This document shows positions 36,410-44,689 of a stretch of DNA of 64,000 nucleotides, piece by piece. The translations under genes and the position numbers were made by a program. The stretch is from NCBI GenBank assembly GCA_029268615.1, contig JAQWNM010000001.1, positions 1-64,000 on the forward strand, read 5' to 3'. The notes beneath the pieces were generated by a model. It saw only the letters and a list, made by a program, of their open reading frames with translations, searched no databases and was not told the origin of the DNA. This DNA comes from SAR86 cluster bacterium. GTDB taxonomy: Bacteria; Pseudomonadota; Gammaproteobacteria; Magnimaribacterales; Magnimaribacteraceae. Position 1 is the first letter of the stretch. Each line of letters begins with the position of its first letter.

Positions 36410-38026
36410 TCAACAAACCTCCATTACGTTTATTATAGAGAATAAGGCAATAGCTTTATTGAGCTGTTGCTTTTCTTTTTTCTTCCAATTAAAAGATGCG
36501 TTAAATTTAGCGTGCATCCTTCGTTTTCTATGATTAAGATTAAACTCATTCAAAATAATCAGGACCCACCTTAATCCATATAAGGGTAAGGATAAATCTA
36601 ATCTATCTTTAAAATTAATATCAGATCCTGAAAAGAGATCCTTCATACTTTCAAGCCATTTATTTTTTTGTAAATTGGAAAGCTTCATAGCTGGATGCCA
36701 ATAAAAATCAGAAGTTAACTTTACAGGATCATCCCATCCAAAATAATCAAAATCTAAAAAATTTATTTCTTCTTCTGAATTTATCAATGCATTATGAAAG
36801 CCAAAATCTGAAGGGCTTAAAATTTGTAGATTTTTATCTAAGTCATCTTCAATAAAGTAATTAGCGTAGCTCTTATTTATTAGCTGCAATAAACTTGTAA
36901 ACTTAGGCTCAAAGTGATTATTTAAAAAATCTAAAAGTTCTTTCTCTGTATTATTTTCTACAAAATTATCTAATCTTCCTTGAATTTGATTAATTAATTC
37001 TTTTATGGAGAAGCATGCTTCTGAAGCATCTAAAGTAAAACTTATAGATTTTTTTTTAGATAACTCCTTGAGGTTAACTACAAATTCAAGACATTTATCA
37101 ATATGATTATCTTCAATCAAATCAAATGAGTTGCCGCCTAGCCAAGAATATATTCCTATATTTAAGTCAGTATCTCTAGCTTCCGGTTTTGGTAAATTTT
37201 TGATTGAATTATCATGAAGAAGGCTTAAAGCATTAAATTCAGTTTCTAATCTTGGCCTTGGGTCATTTAGTAGATCAGGATATCTCTTTAAGGCGTAACT
37301 AGACTCCTTAAAATTGAGTCTATAAACCCTACTATTACCTTGTCCTTTTACTCGTATAACTGAATCTGGAACCAGATTTAACATATTTGTAGTTATACTC
37401 TTAATGTCATTAAAGGTTTCTTCTCCTAGAATATAAGCATCTATGTCAGGCCAATTATCGAATGCAATCATTCCATTTTTGGCTTGTTTTTCTTTATTAA
37501 ATAAAATTTTCTCTACATGCTTTGGAAAATCTTTTTCATTAAATACCTCTACAAGATCATCTACAAAGAAGTCAAAATTTAATTCTTTTATTTTATCAAT
37601 CTTTTCTTGTCTAGTTTCTGCAAAATAAATTTTATCTAAACTTAAAGGTATTGAATCATTATTAAAAAAATTTAATTTAGTCATCCAAGCCAACGCTTCC
37701 TTTCTTAAAGATATATTTTCATCATCAAAATGCCCATATTCAGTTTTATGAGAAACTATGCACACGTCTATTTTTCTTAACTTGCATCTTAAAAGAAAGT
37801 TTTTGATTCCAGGCATCAATTTAGCCCTATGCATATATCTCCCATAGACTTGTCCTTGCAACTTCATCCATAATTCTTCTCCGTCAGATAATTCCTTTAT
37901 AAAGTCTCGTAATTCAGTCTTGTTTAGTTTTGAATTTTTTTCTACAAGGCCTAACTCAGAAGCAACAAAAATAAACAAGGCGTCATAGCTTGCTATTGTA
38001 TTGTCAAAATCTAAGCCTATATGCAT
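36410..38026 (-). CDS. HAD hydrolase fused to an APH/choline-kinase-like domain
   Basis: 538 residues with two parts. Residues 1-200 form a HAD-like phosphatase: the nucleophile motif is GLDFDNTIASYD (Asp6, Asp8), with VSHKTEYG and FFVDDLVEV as later motifs. Residues about 220-520 resemble aminoglycoside/choline kinases, with YALKRYP (Lys247), SPSDFGFHNAL (Asp407, Asn412) and NFLDFDYFGWDDP. The usual HxD of the kinase loop is replaced by SD. A phosphatase and a kinase in one chain suggest phosphate removal and addition on a sugar intermediate; no product is established. Confidence 0.83.
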   Translation of the reverse strand: MHIGLDFDNTIASYDALFIFVASELGLVEKNSKLNKTELRDFIKELSDGEELWMKLQGQVYGRYMHRAKLMPGIKNFLLRCKLRKIDVCIVSHKTEYGHFDDENISLRKEALAWMTKLNFFNNDSIPLSLDKIYFAETRQEKIDKIKELNFDFFVDDLVEVFNEKDFPKHVEKILFNKEKQAKNGMIAFDNWPDIDAYILGEETFNDIKSITTNMLNLVPDSVIRVKGQGNSRVYRLNFKESSYALKRYPDLLNDPRPRLETEFNALSLLHDNSIKNLPKPEARDTDLNIGIYSWLGGNSFDLIEDNHIDKCLEFVVNLKELSKKKSISFTLDASEACFSIKELINQIQGRLDNFVENNTEKELLDFLNNHFEPKFTSLLQLINKSYANYFIEDDLDKNLQILSPSDFGFHNALINSEEEINFLDFDYFGWDDPVKLTSDFYWHPAMKLSNLQKNKWLESMKDLFSGSDINFKDRLDLSLPLYGLRWVLIILNEFNLNHRKRRMHAKFNASFNWKKKEKQQLNKAIALFSIINVMEVC

Positions 38027-38029
38027 AAG

Positions 38030-39007
38030 CTATTGAAGATTTATGGATTGCATTCTCTTTATATTAAAATATTTTTCATTCTCAAGAGAATCATCAAGTA
38101 GTCCTTTCTCGAAAGCTTCTTTTAAACTTTCTATTGCGTCTTTTATAGAATGCTGAGGGTTAAAACCTAATTCTTCCTTAATCTTTTGAGAAGATATATG
38201 GTAAGACCTATTGTCATCACTCTCTGAAGTTATAAGTTTTACATCATCACCAATAACATTCCTTGCAGTTTTGGCAAGTTCTAATACTGTTTTATTCTCG
38301 TACCCTGCATTGAATACTTTTCCTGCAACTTTTTTCTTAGAACTTTCCAGTAGCATTATGTAAGCTTCTGCCATATCTTTTATATGTATATTTGGTCTTA
38401 GTTGATTGCCTCCAAATACAGATATTTCTCTTTTATGGTATGCAAGATTAGTAAGTATATTTACAACTACATCAAGTCTCTGACGAGGAGAGTATCCACA
38501 AACTGTAGCTGGCCTAATAGTAACGGTAGTAAATTGTTCAGATTGATATTCTGTCAATATTTTTTCACAATCTGCTTTGAACCTTGAATAATCGGTTAAA
38601 GGCTCTAAAGCCATCTCTTCATTCACATCTTTTTCTTCTTTAACTCCATAAACGCTCGATGAAGAAGCATAAATAAACCTTTTAACAAGAGACTCTTTAC
38701 AAATTTCCAACATCGGTCTAAAAGAGTCTAAATTTATTGATTTACCTAAATCTGGATTCAACTCAAAGCTAGGATCATTTGAAATACATGCTAAATGTAT
38801 TACTGAATCATGACCTGGAATAATTTTTTTTAGAAGACTTTCATCTCTTATATCTCCCTTTACACAAGTCAAGTTTTCATGATCTTCTAGGACATCCTCC
38901 CCATAAATCATCAAGTCTAAAACTGTCACTTTGTAACCTTTCTTCAATAGGGTAGGTACTAAAACAGCACCTACGTATCCTGCTCCACCTGTTATGAATA
39001 TATTCAT
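38030..39007 (-). CDS. NAD-dependent sugar-nucleotide epimerase/dehydratase (extended SDR)
   Basis: 325 residues. IFITGGAGYVGAVLVP binds NAD. The catalytic serine and YxxxK are in FIYASSSSVYGVKEE and LTDYSRFKADCEKI. The substrate domain has RPATVCGYSPRQRLDVVVN and the HIKDMAEAYI block. Relatives next to HldE-like and transketolase genes act on GDP- or CDP-activated heptoses and related sugars, but substrate cannot be fixed here. It lies 44 bases after the fused kinase gene start and three bases before the HAD-kinase. Confidence 0.87.
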   Translation of the reverse strand: MNIFITGGAGYVGAVLVPTLLKKGYKVTVLDLMIYGEDVLEDHENLTCVKGDIRDESLLKKIIPGHDSVIHLACISNDPSFELNPDLGKSINLDSFRPMLEICKESLVKRFIYASSSSVYGVKEEKDVNEEMALEPLTDYSRFKADCEKILTEYQSEQFTTVTIRPATVCGYSPRQRLDVVVNILTNLAYHKREISVFGGNQLRPNIHIKDMAEAYIMLLESSKKKVAGKVFNAGYENKTVLELAKTARNVIGDDVKLITSESDDNRSYHISSQKIKEELGFNPQHSIKDAIESLKEAFEKGLLDDSLENEKYFNIKRMQSINLQ

Positions 39008-39051
39008 TGAGTTTCCTTTTGATTTAATTAAAAGATATTGTAAAAAAGAAA

Positions 39052-40572
39052 TTAAATAATAGCATGCTGTATGACTTTCAAAATCTCATTCTTATTTACT
39101 GATTTACTATTCCCTATCGTCTCAACTGATTGAGCTGCTGCTAAAGATGCCAAAAATAAAGCTAGTTCCATGTCGCAGTCTTGCTTTAAAAGAAGAGACA
39201 AGATAGCTAGCATAGCGTCTCCCGAACCTATTTTATCTACAATATTAGAGGCAAATGCTGGAGATCTAGAGTAGATCTCAGAGCCTGTATTATAAATTAC
39301 AGCTCCAGTACTGCCTTGAGTTACGACTATATATTTAGCTTTCAAATTATCGGCTAACTTCTTCATAATCGATTCTATATTCCCATTACGATCTCTAAGC
39401 TCATAACGAAGTTCAGATTCATTAATAATAATACAATCAACATCAGTATAATTATCCATTGTATGAAAGCCTATATTAGAAGCATTTATCTGAGCATTTA
39501 AAGATAAAAAATTGGCACTGCCAGACATTAAACTTGAAGAGTTTTTTGAAATTAAACCATGACCATAATCAGCAACAATTACTAAATCATGTAAAGGTAT
39601 TAGTTTTGTTAGCTTATCTTGGAATTCCTTTTCATTGTTTCTTTCTAAAGGATCATCATTAATAGAATAGACTCCTAGAGTCTTACTTTTACTCACATTA
39701 TCTAGGTATCTTCGTTTAACAATAGTAGGTGAATCATTTTTATAAATAAAACTTGGAAAAATATTTGAAGCTAAACCTTCAGATATAAAATCTTCATGCT
39801 CCTTATTTTCTCCTAACATTGATAATAATGAGACTTCTTTACAAAATCCAGAAAGATGATTTGCTATAGCAGCAGTTCCCCCTACATATTGTTCAGTATT
39901 TATATTTCTCAATGCTAGAACTGGTTCTTTTCCTGATTTGCCTAAAGCTTCACAAAACACATATTGGTCGACTATTGTTTCGCCAACCACTAGAACTTTT
40001 AGTTTTGAAAGTTCTTCTATTTTTTTTGAAATATTATCAAAACTATGTTGTTTTGAAATCTTAGAAACAAAAGATTTTTGCGTTTCAGAAAATACATTTC
40101 CAAATTTATTTAATAAATTACTTGAACTGAAAGTAATATCAGAAGTATATATAATTTTGCCTCCATTACTTTCTACTGCCTCTACTTCGTCTTTTATTTT
40201 TCCAGTAATGTCTTTGCTATTATCTTTGTAATCTGGTCCTTTTATATAAGCCTTGGGTTTAATTACTTCTATTATTTCAATAGCTGTAGGCTTATCATTG
40301 ATAACAACATAATCTACGAACTCTAATGAGGCAATAGCTTCAGCTCTTAATTCTGCAGTAAAGGCAGGTCTATTTGATCCCTTATTTACATAAATATCTG
40401 GGGTTAAAGATACTATTAAAATATCTCCAAATTCTTTAGCTTCTTTAAAATGTCTAATATGCCCAATATGAAGTAAATCAAAAACCCCATGGCAATGGGC
40501 TATACTCTGGTTTTTAGAATTCAAACCATCAATAATGTCTGTGAGTGATTTTAAGGAAATAATTTTTTTCAT
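39052..40572 (-). CDS. cytidylyltransferase-PfkB kinase fusion (HldE domains in reversed order)
   Basis: 506 residues from the ATG at 40572; a TTG six bases upstream is also in frame. The N-terminal nucleotidyltransferase (about 25-165) has CHGVFDLLHIGHIRHFKEA, with HxGH, and IKGPDYKDNSKD. The C-terminal ribokinase-like domain (about 190-500) has VLVVGETIVDQYVF, a GGTAAIANHLSG sugar loop and the IGSGDAMLAIL anion hole with catalytic Asp. Both domains match HldE (heptose-7-P kinase and heptose-1-P adenylyltransferase), but HldE has kinase first. It likely activates a heptose-like sugar. Confidence 0.87.
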   Translation of the reverse strand: MKKIISLKSLTDIIDGLNSKNQSIAHCHGVFDLLHIGHIRHFKEAKEFGDILIVSLTPDIYVNKGSNRPAFTAELRAEAIASLEFVDYVVINDKPTAIEIIEVIKPKAYIKGPDYKDNSKDITGKIKDEVEAVESNGGKIIYTSDITFSSSNLLNKFGNVFSETQKSFVSKISKQHSFDNISKKIEELSKLKVLVVGETIVDQYVFCEALGKSGKEPVLALRNINTEQYVGGTAAIANHLSGFCKEVSLLSMLGENKEHEDFISEGLASNIFPSFIYKNDSPTIVKRRYLDNVSKSKTLGVYSINDDPLERNNEKEFQDKLTKLIPLHDLVIVADYGHGLISKNSSSLMSGSANFLSLNAQINASNIGFHTMDNYTDVDCIIINESELRYELRDRNGNIESIMKKLADNLKAKYIVVTQGSTGAVIYNTGSEIYSRSPAFASNIVDKIGSGDAMLAILSLLLKQDCDMELALFLASLAAAQSVETIGNSKSVNKNEILKVIQHAII

Positions 40573-40578
40573 ATTCAA

Positions 40579-41556
40579 TTAACCTAAATATTCAAACCAT
40601 TTTTCTGTAGCTTTAGATATAGAATTTTTATCCCAAACAGGAGCTTCAGCCCAGTAATCAATATTTTCTAATAATCTAATAACTCCCTTTTCTAGAGATA
40701 TTTCAGGTCTCCAGTCTAGTAATTTTTTTGCTTTGCTTATGTCGGCCCAAGTGCACTCTGGCTCTCCAGGTCTTTTTGGAATATAGACAACATTCCCTCC
40801 TAGTAATTCCACTAGCCTGTTCACACTATAAGTATTATCAGAACCAATGTTAATAATATCGCCACTAACTTCGCTTATAGATGCTGATATTATTGCATTT
40901 ACAACATCACTTACATAAGTAAAATCTCTAGTCTGAGTGCCGTCTCCTACAACCGTAAAAGGCTTGTCATTTAATTTTTGAGCTAAAAAAACTCCAAATA
41001 CAGCTCCATAAGTACCTGATGTTCTCGACCTAGGACCATACACATTAAAGAACCTTAATGAAATAGCGGGTACTTTATAAACATGACTCCAGTGCATGAC
41101 AATCTGCTCTCCTAAATACTTGGTCAAGGCATAAGGGTATTGAGGAGAAATATCTGATATTTCAGGTGTGGGGGTGATTTCAGGAATACCGTAACAAGAA
41201 GAGGAAGCAGAATACACAATCTTTTTAATACTATTTTCTTTACAAGCTTCCATGACATTAAAAGTTCCGTTAACATTTGATTTATAATAATCATTTGGAT
41301 TTTCTATTGAAGGCACAATATCTGCTAACGCTGCCAAATGAAAAACATTTGTTACATCTTTAAACTTTTTTTTCCATTTTTCAGTTAAGGATATATCGGC
41401 TTCAACTAGATCTATTTGTCTCGCGACATGTTTGAGATTCTCAGGTCTACCAGTACTAAAGTTATCTATGACAATAACTTCATCTCCCCTCTCTAGAAGT
41501 TTATCGACTAAATGACTTCCAATGAAGCCTGCTCCTCCAGTTACTAATGACTTCAT
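40579..41556 (-). CDS. UDP-sugar 4-epimerase-like extended SDR
   Basis: 325 residues. KSLVTGGAGFIGSHLVDKLLE and IDNFSTGRPENL bind NAD; catalytic residues are in YSASSSCYGIPE and YPYALTKYLGEQIV; RFFNVYGPRSRTSGTYG is the substrate region. It belongs with UDP-Glc/GlcNAc 4-epimerase relatives (GalE/WbpP-like). It would supply a galacto-configured UDP-sugar. The last C-terminal residues end six bases before the ATG of the cytidylyltransferase-kinase fusion. Confidence 0.88.
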   Translation of the reverse strand: MKSLVTGGAGFIGSHLVDKLLERGDEVIVIDNFSTGRPENLKHVARQIDLVEADISLTEKWKKKFKDVTNVFHLAALADIVPSIENPNDYYKSNVNGTFNVMEACKENSIKKIVYSASSSCYGIPEITPTPEISDISPQYPYALTKYLGEQIVMHWSHVYKVPAISLRFFNVYGPRSRTSGTYGAVFGVFLAQKLNDKPFTVVGDGTQTRDFTYVSDVVNAIISASISEVSGDIINIGSDNTYSVNRLVELLGGNVVYIPKRPGEPECTWADISKAKKLLDWRPEISLEKGVIRLLENIDYWAEAPVWDKNSISKATEKWFEYLG

Positions 41557-41568
41557 TAATGCACCTGT

Positions 41569-42603
41569 TTAAGTATTATAAAATTTTCTGTACCAAGCTA
41601 CAAAGTTCCTTACTCCCTCATTGACGGATGTTTTAGGTTTGTATCCAACCGCTTTCTCTAATTCACTTACATCTGCAAATGTATCTGGTACGTCCCCGGG
41701 CTGAATAGGCATGAGTTCCCTTTTTGCCTCTATTCCAAGTTCTAATTCAATTGCTGATATATACTCTGAAAGCTTTACTGGATTATTATTTCCTATATTT
41801 AAAATTCTAAATGGCGAATTACTTGAAGCAGGATCAGGATAATCACTATTCCAATCCATATTTGAACTTGCAGGAAGATCACTCACAGCAATTACTCCCT
41901 TTACAATATCATCAATATAAGTGAAGTCTCTCGTGTGATTTCCATGATTGAATACTTTTATAGGTTCTCCTTTCAAAATACTTTTTGTGAAGAGGAAAAG
42001 AGCCATATCTGGCCTTCCCCAAGGGCCGTATACAGTAAAGAAACGAAGCCCTGAAGAAGGTAAATTAAATAAATTACTATAGCTATGAGCCAAAAGTTCA
42101 TTTGCTCTTTTTGTAGCAGCATACATTTGCAAAGGATGATCTACTCCCTTGTGTTCACTAAAAGGTAAATCTGTGTTCGCACCATATACACTGCTAGTGC
42201 TTGCATATGTAAGATGTTTTACATCATTATGTCTGCAAGCCTCTAATATATTAGTAAATCCTACTACATTACTTTGAATATAAGCATGAGGATTCTCTAA
42301 ACTATAGCGGACTCCCGCTTGAGCTGCTAAATTTATTACATAGTCTATTTGGTTACTCTCAAAACATTTATTAATAGATTCTAAATCTTCTAAATTACCT
42401 TTGATGAATTCATACTTATTATCATGAAATTGTTTACTTGATTCAGCAGTTAGTTTTAGTTGCTTTAATCTTGCCTCTTTGAGACTTACATCATAATAAG
42501 AATTAACAGAATCAAAACCTACTACATCATCTCCCCTCTCCAAAAGTTTTTTTGCTACATGGAAACCTATAAATCCAGCATTGCCAGTTACTAAAATCTT
42601 CAC
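41569..42603 (-). CDS. UDP-glucuronate 4-epimerase-like enzyme, GTG start
   Basis: 344 residues. [20 protein letters not shown] and [17 protein letters not shown] at the N-terminus, [36 protein letters not shown] and [19 protein letters not shown] are the signature of UDP-glucuronate epimerases (Cap1J/GAE type), which interconvert UDP-GlcA and UDP-GalA. Its GTG overlaps the stop of the upstream dehydrogenase by one base (TAGTG), so the oxidation and epimerisation steps are translated together. Confidence 0.92.
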   Translation of the reverse strand: MKILVTGNAGFIGFHVAKKLLERGDDVVGFDSVNSYYDVSLKEARLKQLKLTAESSKQFHDNKYEFIKGNLEDLESINKCFESNQIDYVINLAAQAGVRYSLENPHAYIQSNVVGFTNILEACRHNDVKHLTYASTSSVYGANTDLPFSEHKGVDHPLQMYAATKRANELLAHSYSNLFNLPSSGLRFFTVYGPWGRPDMALFLFTKSILKGEPIKVFNHGNHTRDFTYIDDIVKGVIAVSDLPASSNMDWNSDYPDPASSNSPFRILNIGNNNPVKLSEYISAIELELGIEAKRELMPIQPGDVPDTFADVSELEKAVGYKPKTSVNEGVRNFVAWYRKFYNT

Positions 42604-43880
42604 TAGACCCTTCCATTTACTTCTGATAGTGGCAAAACAGACTTAATATCAAATATAATACACTCCTTTTTCATAAAAGGTTTTAATTGCTCCTTGTTCA
42701 AATTTATAAATTCTTTATGTGCTACAGCAAGGACAATTCCATGATATTCTTTAGGTTTGTCTATTTCTTCAAGACAATCCAAACCATACTCTGTCTTAGC
42801 TAATAGCTTATCCACCCAAGGATCAAAAATATCTACTTTAATTCCATCTTCTTCTAAGGAAGAAATGAGATCCACTACTTTCGTATTTCTAATGTCTGGA
42901 CAATTTTCTTTAAAACTTAATCCTAAGACTAGAACTTTGGTTTTAGACAAGTCTTTATAATTTTCTTTAATTTTGTCCTTGATTTGATTTCCAATATGTT
43001 GAGACATTTCGTCATTTATATTTCTCCCCGATAGAATAACTTTTGGCTCATAACCTACTTTCTGAGCTTTATAAGTTAAGTAATATGGATCAACTCCAAT
43101 ACAATGCCCTCCAACTAGACCAGGAGTAAATGGAAGAAAGTTCCATTTAGTATTGGCTGCTTCCAAAACTTCACTGGTGTCAATTCCTAATTTATTAAAA
43201 ATAAGAGCTAATTCATTCATTAGGGCTATATTTAGATCTCTTTGAGTATTTTCAATAACCTTAGCTGCCTCTGCTACTTTAATACTTCTTACTTTGAAAG
43301 TTCCAGCATTAATAATTGAAGAATATAAGTCATTGACTTTATTTGCAGCTATTTCATCCGAACCGCTGGTTACTTTTACTATATTGGTTAATGTATGTTC
43401 TTTATCTCCAGGATTTATCCTTTCAGGACTATATCCACAAGAGAAATCCTTATTTAATTTCAAACCCGAACAATTCTGTAATATTGGTATACATATCTCA
43501 TCTGTGGCTCCCGGATAAACTGTAGATTCATATATAACTAAATCTCCTTTGTTTAAAATTTTTCCAATAAGTTCACTGGCCTTCTCTAACAAAGAAAGGT
43601 CTGGATCATTATTCATATCTATAGGGGTAGGAACTGTAATGATATAAATTTCACACTGTTTAAGATCATTAATATCATTCGTAAATTTTAGATGTTTAGC
43701 TTCTTGAATTTCCTTAGAAACGATCTCAAAAGTTGAATCATTCCCTTGTCTAAGTTCTTCAATCCTAAGTGGATTAATATCATAACCAATAACTGTTCGT
43801 TTTTTACCAAACTCAACGGATAAAGGAAGACCAACATAACCAAGGCCAACTATTCCTATTTTTTCTAAAGATTTATTCAT
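42603..43880 (-). CDS. UDP-sugar 6-dehydrogenase (TviB/WbpO-like)
   Basis: 425 residues, a UDP-glucose/GDP-mannose dehydrogenase family enzyme. [19 protein letters not shown] binds NAD, and the catalytic cysteine is in [40 protein letters not shown], split here by its core [11 protein letters not shown], and [17 protein letters not shown] are typical of the Vi-antigen TviB branch, which oxidises UDP-GlcNAc or UDP-GalNAc to the uronic acid. It is the first gene of the polysaccharide block, 21 bases beyond tRNA-Leu. Confidence 0.93.
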   Translation of the reverse strand: MNKSLEKIGIVGLGYVGLPLSVEFGKKRTVIGYDINPLRIEELRQGNDSTFEIVSKEIQEAKHLKFTNDINDLKQCEIYIITVPTPIDMNNDPDLSLLEKASELIGKILNKGDLVIYESTVYPGATDEICIPILQNCSGLKLNKDFSCGYSPERINPGDKEHTLTNIVKVTSGSDEIAANKVNDLYSSIINAGTFKVRSIKVAEAAKVIENTQRDLNIALMNELALIFNKLGIDTSEVLEAANTKWNFLPFTPGLVGGHCIGVDPYYLTYKAQKVGYEPKVILSGRNINDEMSQHIGNQIKDKIKENYKDLSKTKVLVLGLSFKENCPDIRNTKVVDLISSLEEDGIKVDIFDPWVDKLLAKTEYGLDCLEEIDKPKEYHGIVLAVAHKEFINLNKEQLKPFMKKECIIFDIKSVLPLSEVNGRV

Positions 43881-43901
43881 TTAGTTGCATTTAATTAAGA
43901 T

Positions 43902-43988
43902 TGGTGCCCGGGGCCGGACTCGAACCGGCACGAAGTTTCCTTCGAGGGATTTTAAGTCCCTTGTGTCTACCAATTCCACCACCCGGGC
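43902..43988 (-). tRNA. tRNA-Leu (TAA)
   Basis: The minus strand has an acceptor stem GCCCGGG/CCCGGGC, the long variable arm CGAAGGAAACTTCG expected of class II tRNAs, anticodon stem AGGGA/TCCCT with loop CTTAAAA (anticodon TAA) and the TTCGAGT T loop. CCA is encoded at 43902-43904. It follows tRNA-Cys by 39 bases. Its 3' end faces the polysaccharide block. Confidence 0.96.
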
Positions 43989-44027
43989 ATTTAATTTGCT
44001 AAAGCAGACAAAAAAATTAATACCTTG

Positions 44028-44098
44028 AGGCTGGGGTCGGAATTGAACCGGCGTTGACGGATTTGCAATCCGCTGCATTACCACTCTGCCACCCAGCC
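44028..44098 (-). tRNA. tRNA-Cys (GCA)
   Basis: Acceptor GGCTGGG/CCCAGCC, anticodon stem GCGGA/TCCGT with loop TTGCAAA (anticodon GCA), T loop TTCAATT, and discriminator base U73, an identity element of tRNA-Cys. The CCA is not encoded here (TCAAGG follows the acceptor), unlike the other two tRNAs of the window, so CCA addition by the nucleotidyltransferase is required. The uvrC-pgsA-tRNA-Cys-tRNA-Leu neighbourhood is also found in Pseudomonas. Confidence 0.96.
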
Positions 44099-44106
44099 AT
44101 TTTGCT

Positions 44107-44137
44107 ATTCTATTAAAAATTTGATTGTTTTACTCAA
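44107..44137 (-). promoter_or_regulatory. possible sigma-70 promoter for tRNA-Cys/tRNA-Leu
   Basis: TTGAGT (44132-44137) and TAGAAT (44107-44112) on the minus strand are 19 bases apart, longer than ideal, and TAGAAT ends eight bases before the tRNA-Cys 5' end. Both hexamers have reasonable matches. If active it would also drive the polysaccharide genes beyond the tRNAs. Confidence 0.38.
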
Positions 44138-44172
44138 AGAATATTTATATTTGTTGACGAATTTCCTATTGA

Positions 44173-44508
44173 CTAATTGTCTGATTTTTGAAGCTGCTTA
44201 CACATCTTTTCTAAATCTTTAATTTCTTGAGTAAGATTTCTATGCTCTTCTAACTTAATTTTTAAGAATTCAAGAGTTAGTCTAGATTTTTCATCTATTC
44301 CTTTTGGGGTAAAAAGATAGTGATAGGCAAGTTTATTCTTATTATTTTTAAAGTTATTTATTTTTATAAAACCCTTATCTATCAATGATTTAATACAGTA
44401 GTTTACCTTGCCCAAACTGATACCTAATAGCCTAGCAAGATCTCTTTGAGTTATATCAGGGTGATCTGCTATAGAGTTAATGACCTTTAATTCTATTTCT
44501 TCTTTCAT
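44173..44508 (-). CDS. MarR-family EPS-associated transcriptional regulator
   Basis: 111 residues. The winged helix-turn-helix is seen in HPDITQRDLARLLGISLGKVNYCIKSLIDKGFIK (core QRDLARLLGISLGKVNYC, about 21-38), followed by the wing with KNKLAYHYLFTPKG and a C-terminal coiled-coil helix (about 80-108) for dimerisation. This matches the short MarR-type regulators found next to exopolysaccharide loci (TIGR04176). AGGA precedes the ATG. Three palindromes in the upstream gap are obvious candidates for its binding sites. Confidence 0.88.
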   Translation of the reverse strand: MKEEIELKVINSIADHPDITQRDLARLLGISLGKVNYCIKSLIDKGFIKINNFKNNKNKLAYHYLFTPKGIDEKSRLTLEFLKIKLEEHRNLTQEIKDLEKMCKQLQKSDN

Positions 44509-44530
44509 TTTCCTACGTCTCTTAATAAAT

Positions 44531-44542
44531 AGCTACCGCACT
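44531..44542 (-). promoter_or_regulatory. ops-like element for RfaH-type antitermination
   Basis: The minus strand reads GTGCGGTAGCTA around 44531-44542, containing GCGGTAGC (44532-44539), eight consecutive bases of the E. coli ops element GGCGGTAGCGTG. It lies 24 bases before the MarR ATG, in the probable leader of the polysaccharide transcript, and the RfaH-like gene is the next gene upstream. A small inverted repeat ACTAC-N7-GTAGT (44540-44556) precedes and touches it. The position fits recruitment of the RfaH-like factor to the elongating polymerase. Confidence 0.6.
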
Positions 44543-44575
44543 ACATAAAAAGTAGTCAGAATTATTTCTATTTAC

Positions 44576-44590
44576 GTTCATCAATTGTAC
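44576..44590. promoter_or_regulatory. operator-like palindrome, copy 1 (imperfect)
   Basis: GTTCATCAATTGTAC fits GTTCA-N5-TGAAC with one mismatch in the right arm. It is the copy nearest the MarR gene and is spaced 40 bp from the next copy. Confidence 0.5.
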
Positions 44591-44615
44591 GTATTTATGA
44601 ATCTAATCTAATTAT

Positions 44616-44630
44616 GTTCATAATATGAAC
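44616..44630. promoter_or_regulatory. operator-like palindrome, copy 2 (perfect)
   Basis: GTTCATAATATGAAC has perfect 6-bp arms (GTTCAT/ATGAAC) around three bases. It is 40 bp from copy 1 and 42 bp from copy 3, close to four helical turns each, so bound proteins would lie on one DNA face. Confidence 0.65.
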
Positions 44631-44657
44631 ACAAAAAAATGAATTATGGACCATAAC

Positions 44658-44672
44658 GTTCATAAAGTGAAC
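44658..44672. promoter_or_regulatory. operator-like palindrome, copy 3 (perfect arms)
   Basis: GTTCATAAAGTGAAC has perfect 5-bp arms around five bases. It lies 18 bases beyond the stop of the RfaH-like gene and farthest from the MarR gene. A local MarR-type regulator is the simplest candidate ligand. Confidence 0.6.
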
Positions 44673-44689
44673 ATAAATTTAACTTAGAT

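Noticed and set aside
43881-44084. Open reading frame across the two tRNA genes
   Set aside because: It simply translates tRNA-Leu and tRNA-Cys; the cloverleaf structures account for the sequence.
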